DNA of 9,391 bases, taken from Clostridioides sp. (GTDB taxonomy: Bacteria; Bacillota; Clostridia; Peptostreptococcales; Peptostreptococcaceae). The stretch covers positions 1-9,391 of the forward strand of contig JAISUA010000043.1 of the NCBI GenBank assembly GCA_031272305.1, in the 5' to 3' direction. Every line of letters starts with the position of its first letter. Position 1 is the first letter of the stretch. The notes beneath the pieces are model-generated. The model was not told the DNA's origin and ran no database searches. It saw only the letters and a list, made by a program, of their open reading frames with translations. The position numbers were made by a program, and so were the translations under genes. Shown one piece after another: positions 5,860-9,391 of the stretch.

Positions 5860-6936
5860 CTACAAGTATACTTTATACAAGATAATCATATATGCAGTGT
5901 ATATAGCAAGCATCAAAAAACCTTGCATTCTAGATATCTTATGTTTAAAATATGTAGGTACTACAAGTACCAATATAATGAGTATCATAACTGGAAAATC
6001 AAGCAATCTGCTCTGATCAAGTACAGGCAATGGATTGGCAACAGATGATGCTCCTATAACAGATAACAAATTCAGTGTATTTGCACCAATTATATTGCCA
6101 ACGGTTATCGAACTACAACCTTTTTTCATGGCAGTAAGTGCAGAAACCAACTCAGGAAGTGAAGTTCCAAGAGCAATCACAGTCAAACTAACAATACCTT
6201 TAGGAATATTTAGGACATAAGAAATTTTTATTCCACTTTCAATCAAAAATTTTGAACCTGCTAGCATCATAGTTAATCCTAAGAAAAATATAAATACAGT
6301 CTTTATTACCTTTTTTAAATTATATTTTCTAATGAAATGAATTTTATTTGTATTTTTAGATGCTTTGTTTTTAATTATATTTTTTCTGTTTTTTATTGTA
6401 TAGTATAAACTTTTTTTAAAAGAGTTATTGTTTTTTGATTGATTTGTGTCAATGCTTTTGTTATTTCCGAAATTTCTTGATATACTTTCATGCTTTATTT
6501 CTGAATAATTCATGTACATATAAATTCCTAGCATACTTAGTAATATTACAGAATCAAGTCCACCTACTGACTTATCCATTCCTAAAATTAAAAACACAGT
6601 CAAAGAAATCATTAAAAAAGATGATTTATAGAAAAAAGATTTCTTATCTATTTTGAATGGTTTCAAAATACCTACAAGTCCAAGTGCAAGTCCTGTATTA
6701 CAAATAATAGAACCAATAGCATTGCCAAGTGCCATAGTAGTATGGTTTGATATTGATGCCATAAGTGATACACTAAATTCAGGAAGTGTAGTTGCAAAAC
6801 TTACTATAGTTGCCCCTAATACCATATTCGGTATTTTTGTTACCTTCCCTATTTCGACAGTGCAGTTTATAAATAAATCGGCACCTTTTGTTATCAAGAT
6901 AAAACCTAAAATAAAAATTAAAATTGTTATAATCAC
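5860..6936 (-). CDS. CaCA-family cation/Ca2+ antiporter (YrbG/NCKX-like)
   Basis: A predicted inner-membrane exchanger of 358 residues with the two inverted alpha repeats of the family. The first holds GATIVSFATTLPEF (41-54) and GNAIGSIICNTGL (71-83); the second holds GTSLPELVSA (257-266) and GNIIGANTLNL (280-290). The acidic residues in TLPE and SLPE are the expected cation ligands. Hydrophobic segments fill both halves, separated by a long basic, Asn/Lys-rich cytoplasmic loop (about 146-210), larger than usual for a bacterial member. The start is the GTG at 6936, because a near-perfect GGAGGTGA lies just upstream; an in-frame ATG at 6981 would add 15 residues containing that ribosome binding site and lacks its own. 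The likely job is Na+- or H+-driven Ca2+ export; the counter-ion cannot be read from sequence. It is divergent from pflB. Confidence 0.88.
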   Translation of the reverse strand: MIITILIFILGFILITKGADLFINCTVEIGKVTKIPNMVLGATIVSFATTLPEFSVSLMASISNHTTMALGNAIGSIICNTGLALGLVGILKPFKIDKKSFFYKSSFLMISLTVFLILGMDKSVGGLDSVILLSMLGIYMYMNYSEIKHESISRNFGNNKSIDTNQSKNNNSFKKSLYYTIKNRKNIIKNKASKNTNKIHFIRKYNLKKVIKTVFIFFLGLTMMLAGSKFLIESGIKISYVLNIPKGIVSLTVIALGTSLPELVSALTAMKKGCSSITVGNIIGANTLNLLSVIGASSVANPLPVLDQSRLLDFPVMILIILVLVVPTYFKHKISRMQGFLMLAIYTAYMIILYKVYL

Positions 6937-6948
6937 TATATCACCTCC
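6937..6948 (-). promoter_or_regulatory. Ribosome binding site deciding the exchanger GTG start
   Basis: GGAGGTGA (plus-strand positions 6948-6941) is followed by TATA and then GTG (6936-6934). The near-complete match to the 16S rRNA 3' end argues for initiation here instead of at the in-frame ATG 45 bases upstream. Confidence 0.75.
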
Positions 6949-7008
6949 AAAAAATATTTTGTCACACTCATTAATATTCATAAAAACATAATTTAATGTT
7001 CAAATTAA

Positions 7009-7033
7009 TTTATAAAATTTTTCATTTTATAAA
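7009..7033. repeat. AT-only hairpin in the exchanger leader
   Basis: TTTATAAAAT (7009-7018) and ATTTTATAAA (7024-7033) form a perfect 10-bp inverted repeat with a 5-base loop. If the minus-strand promoter at 7045-7073 is real, this hairpin lies at the very start of the exchanger mRNA leader. It is not followed by a terminator-like U-run. Confidence 0.4.
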
Positions 7034-7044
7034 AAAGACTTGGA

Positions 7045-7073
7045 TTGATACAGTATTAATATTTTTGTGTAAA
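7045..7073 (-). promoter_or_regulatory. Possible promoter of the exchanger gene
   Basis: On the minus strand, TTTACA (7073-7068) and TATCAA (7050-7045) are 17 bases apart. The -10 is mediocre. It predicts a leader of about 100 nt before the GTG start. Confidence 0.38.
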
Positions 7074-7081
7074 CTTTTATT

Positions 7082-7110
7082 TTTTGTTATACGAACAAAT
7101 TTTGTTATAC
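7082..7110. repeat. Paired 11-bp direct repeats between divergent promoters
   Basis: TTTTGTTATAC occurs at 7082-7092 and again at 7100-7110, an 18-base period. The first copy also overlaps an inverted repeat TTTGTT-ATACG-AACAAA (7083-7099). The position between two outward-facing promoter candidates suggests a regulator-binding site. The spacing does not fit the standard Rex operator (TTGTT, eight bases, AACAA). Confidence 0.4.
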
Positions 7111-7141
7111 TCACATAGTTTTTCGAAATATTGATAAAAAG

Positions 7142-7171
7142 TTTACAAAAAATGTTTTACACTAATATAAT
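7142..7171 (+). promoter_or_regulatory. Possible distal promoter towards pflB
   Basis: TTTACA (7142-7147) and a perfect TATAAT (7166-7171) are 18 bases apart. Transcription from here would give pflB a leader of about 425 nt. AT-rich surroundings raise the chance of a fortuitous match. Confidence 0.4.
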
Positions 7172-7177
7172 ATTAAT

Positions 7178-7514
7178 TGGACAAACCAGATAAATTAATT
7201 TAAAAATATTTATATATCAATGATTATTTAATATATAATGAATGATTTAGTATTTAAGTATAAAGATTACTAAACAGCGTTATCATTTTGATAAATGTTC
7301 GTATTTTCATAAAGAAATTCTTTTTATAACAAATATTAACAAAAATATAAAGAATAATTTTTACTTAAAATAAAAAATTTTTTTCGTTTTAATATTTTTT
7401 AAAAGGGTAAAAAATATTTATATTGATTTAATAAATATCAAAAAATCACGAAAAAATTTTAAAATTTATTTTTTATTAAGAAATAGTTATTTTTTTATTA
7501 CTAATAATTTGCAA
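7178..7514. other. AT-rich intergenic stretch without recognisable gene
   Basis: No frame here has a plausible start, ribosome binding site and coding character. Only small dyads appear: TTATCA-TTT-TGATAA (7280-7294) and ATATTTAT/ATAAATAT (7414-7421 with 7431-7438). It may be curved upstream promoter DNA or leader sequence for pflB. I see no riboswitch core. Confidence 0.5.
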
Positions 7515-7542
7515 TTGATTTTTTAAAAAAATATGGTACAAT
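7515..7542 (+). promoter_or_regulatory. Proximal promoter of pflB
   Basis: TTGATT (7515-7520) and TACAAT (7537-7542) are 16 bases apart, and TGG directly before the -10 makes an extended -10 (TGGTACAAT). Transcription would begin near 7549, leaving a leader of about 55 nt that ends in the AAGGAGG ribosome binding site (7591-7597). Confidence 0.6.
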
Positions 7543-7604
7543 TTTATTATAAATGAATTTAATATTCGTGTTTTTAGTGATTGTATACTAAAGGAGGCTT
7601 TATC

Positions 7605-9391
7605 ATGGAAGTATGGAATGGTTTTGTCAAAGGTAATTGGACAAAAGAAATTGATGTAAGGGATTTTATTCAAAGAAACTACACACCTTATGAAGGTGAT
7701 AGTTCGTTTTTAGCTACATCTACAGATGATACAGAACAGTTATGGGATGCTGTTTCCATTTTATTTAAAAAAGAAAGAGAAAACGGGGGGACACTTGATG
7801 TCGATACTCATACAATTTCCGGTATTGATGCCTATGAACCTGGTTATATTATAAAAGATTTAGAAAAAATAGTTGGTCTACAAACTGATGCTCCTCTAAA
7901 GAGAGCTGTTATGCCTTATGGTGGTATTAGAATGATAAATACTGCTTGTAAAGCATTTGGTTATGAATTAGATCCAGAAATCAACAATATTTTTAATAAT
8001 TATAGAAAAACTCACAATCAAGGTGTCTTTGATGCTTATACACCTGAGATGAGAGCAGCTAGAAAATCTGGTGTTATCACTGGTCTACCTGATGCTTATG
8101 GTAGAGGTAGAATTATCGGAGACTATAGAAGAGTTGCTCTTTACGGTGTTGATAGATTGATAGAAGATAAATTAGAACAAAAAGCTTCATTAGAAGTTTC
8201 TTGTATGGATGAAGATGTGATCAGATTAAGAGAAGAAATAACTGATCAAATAAATGCATTAAATAAATTGAAAAATATGGCTCTTTCTTATGGAATTGAC
8301 ATATCAGCTCCAGCAACAAATTCTAGAGAAGCTGTTCAATGGTTATATTTTGGTTATTTAGGTGCTATAAAAGATCAAAACGGAGCTGCAATGTCAATCG
8401 GTAGAATATCTACTTTCCTTGATATTTATTTCGAAAGAGATCTTAAAAACAACGCTATTACAGAAAGCGAACTTCAAGAATTAATGGATCACTTTGTTAT
8501 GAAATTAAGACTTGTTAAGTTCCTTAGAACTCCTGATTACAACGATTTATTCTCTGGAGATCCAACTTGGGTAACAGAATCAATTGGAGGTATGGGAATA
8601 GACGGAAGAACTCTTGTTACTAAGAACTCATTCAGAGTATTAAATACTCTTTATACTCTTGGACCTTCTCCAGAACCAAACTTAACTGTACTTTGGTCTA
8701 CAAGACTTCCTCAAAATTTCAAAGATTTCTGTTCAAAAGTATCTATTGATACAAGTTCAGTACAATATGAAAACGACGATTTAATGAGAAGATACTGGGG
8801 AGATGATTACGGAATCGCTTGTTGTGTATCTGCCATGAGAATAGGAAAACAAATGCAATTCTTTGGTGCAAGAGTAAACCTTGCTAAGACACTTCTATAC
8901 TCTATAAATGGTGGTGTTGATGAAAAACAAGGAATGCAAGTAGGACCAAAATACGCTCCTATTACTTCTGAATATCTTGATTACGACGAAGTAATGGAAA
9001 AATTTGATCTTTACACTGATTGGTTAGCTAGATTATATGTAAATACATTAAATATAATCCACTATATGCATGATAAATACAGCTACGAAGCTTTAGAAAT
9101 GGCACTTCACGATAGAGATGTATTTAGAACTATGGCTTGTGGTATGGCTGGACTTTCAGTTTGTGTTGACTCATTGTCAGCTATAAAATATGCAAAAGTT
9201 AAACCTATCAGAAACGAAGAAGGTATAGCTATCGATTTTGAAATAGAAGGAGATTTCCCTAAATACGGAAACAACGATGATAGAGTTGATGATATAGCTG
9301 TTTGGCTTGTTGAAGATTTTATGAAAAAAATCAAAAAGAACAAAACTTACAGAAATGCTTACCATACTCAATCTATCCTTACTATAACATC
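7605..9391 (+). CDS. pflB: Pyruvate formate-lyase, 5' part
   Basis: The frame is open to the window end, giving 595 residues of an enzyme usually about 740-760 long. It converts pyruvate and CoA to acetyl-CoA and formate by a glycyl radical mechanism under anaerobic conditions. Diagnostic segments include DVDTHTISGIDAY near residues 64-76, VMPYGGIRM, RKTHNQGVFDAYTPEMR, SGVITGLPDAYGRGRIIGDY, SIDTSSVQYENDD, and ACCVSAM with the catalytic pair Cys406-Cys407. FGARVNLAKTLLYSINGGVDE and HYMHDKYSYEA follow. These match true PflB and not glycerol or choline lyase relatives. The radical glycine (RVSGYAV-type motif) lies beyond the window and was not seen. The start is ATG 7605, with AAGGAGG at 7591-7597. 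The activating enzyme gene pflA, often next door, is not upstream and may follow downstream. Confidence 0.97.
   Translation, partial: MEVWNGFVKGNWTKEIDVRDFIQRNYTPYEGDSSFLATSTDDTEQLWDAVSILFKKERENGGTLDVDTHTISGIDAYEPGYIIKDLEKIVGLQTDAPLKRAVMPYGGIRMINTACKAFGYELDPEINNIFNNYRKTHNQGVFDAYTPEMRAARKSGVITGLPDAYGRGRIIGDYRRVALYGVDRLIEDKLEQKASLEVSCMDEDVIRLREEITDQINALNKLKNMALSYGIDISAPATNSREAVQWLYFGYLGAIKDQNGAAMSIGRISTFLDIYFERDLKNNAITESELQELMDHFVMKLRLVKFLRTPDYNDLFSGDPTWVTESIGGMGIDGRTLVTKNSFRVLNTLYTLGPSPEPNLTVLWSTRLPQNFKDFCSKVSIDTSSVQYENDDLMRRYWGDDYGIACCVSAMRIGKQMQFFGARVNLAKTLLYSINGGVDEKQGMQVGPKYAPITSEYLDYDEVMEKFDLYTDWLARLYVNTLNIIHYMHDKYSYEALEMALHDRDVFRTMACGMAGLSVCVDSLSAIKYAKVKPIRNEEGIAIDFEIEGDFPKYGNNDDRVDDIAVWLVEDFMKKIKKNKTYRNAYHTQSILTIT

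Noticed and set aside
6653..6991. Plus-strand 112-codon frame opposite the exchanger N-terminus
   Set aside because: It is the complement of the membrane-spanning alpha-1 repeat coding region, where hydrophobic codons read as open frames on both strands.
7083..7099. Rex (NADH-sensing repressor) operator upstream of pflB
   Set aside because: The half-sites TTGTT and AACAA are present but separated by five bases instead of the eight expected for TTGTTAA-N4-TTAACAA, so the match was not accepted.

Overview
The window reads as a chromosomal segment of a low-GC, anaerobic Firmicute, most likely class Clostridia and possibly a Peptostreptococcaceae relative. The reasons are the strongly AT-biased DNA, A/T-ending codons, strong GGAGG-type ribosome binding sites, occasional TTG and GTG starts, a pyruvate formate-lyase gene, and a homocitrate/Re-citrate synthase gene beside an NAD-type isocitrate dehydrogenase gene. 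From memory, C. difficile has a comparable aksA-acnB-icd cluster. The taxonomic placement is inference.

Layout: (1) 1-1004 (+), 3' part of a homocitrate/Re-citrate synthase-family gene. (2) 1141-2133 (+), icd, with its own promoter and a strong terminator. (3) 2134-2721, a 588-base intergenic region. It holds the icd terminator, a convincing minus-strand small RNA unit (promoter, about 126 nt of C-motif-rich RNA, intrinsic terminator), Spo0A-box-like repeats upstream of that unit, and a palindromic operator inside the next promoter. (4) 2722-5093 (+), a cysteine desulfurase gene and thiI, a two-gene unit for tRNA 4-thiouridine. (5) 5094-5859, a decayed region with degenerate 36-bp repeats, a long hairpin, a frameshifted hisE remnant and two neighbouring inverted-repeat elements. 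(6) 5860-6936 (-), a CaCA-family cation/Ca2+ exchanger. (7) 6937-7604, a very AT-rich divergent control region. (8) 7605 to the window end (+), pflB, encoding pyruvate formate-lyase, truncated by the window.

Functionally, the first two genes supply 2-oxoglutarate (for glutamate) through the oxidative TCA branch; the aconitase that must act between them is not in the window. The desulfurase hands persulfide sulfur to ThiI for U8 thiolation of tRNA. pflB cleaves pyruvate to acetyl-CoA and formate during fermentation, and shares a divergent intergenic region with the exchanger gene.

No phage, insertion sequence transposase, CRISPR array, rRNA or tRNA was seen. The most interesting item is the unannotated small RNA at about 2338-2464 (minus). 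Next are the inverted-repeat pair and the hisE pseudogene at 5299-5840.
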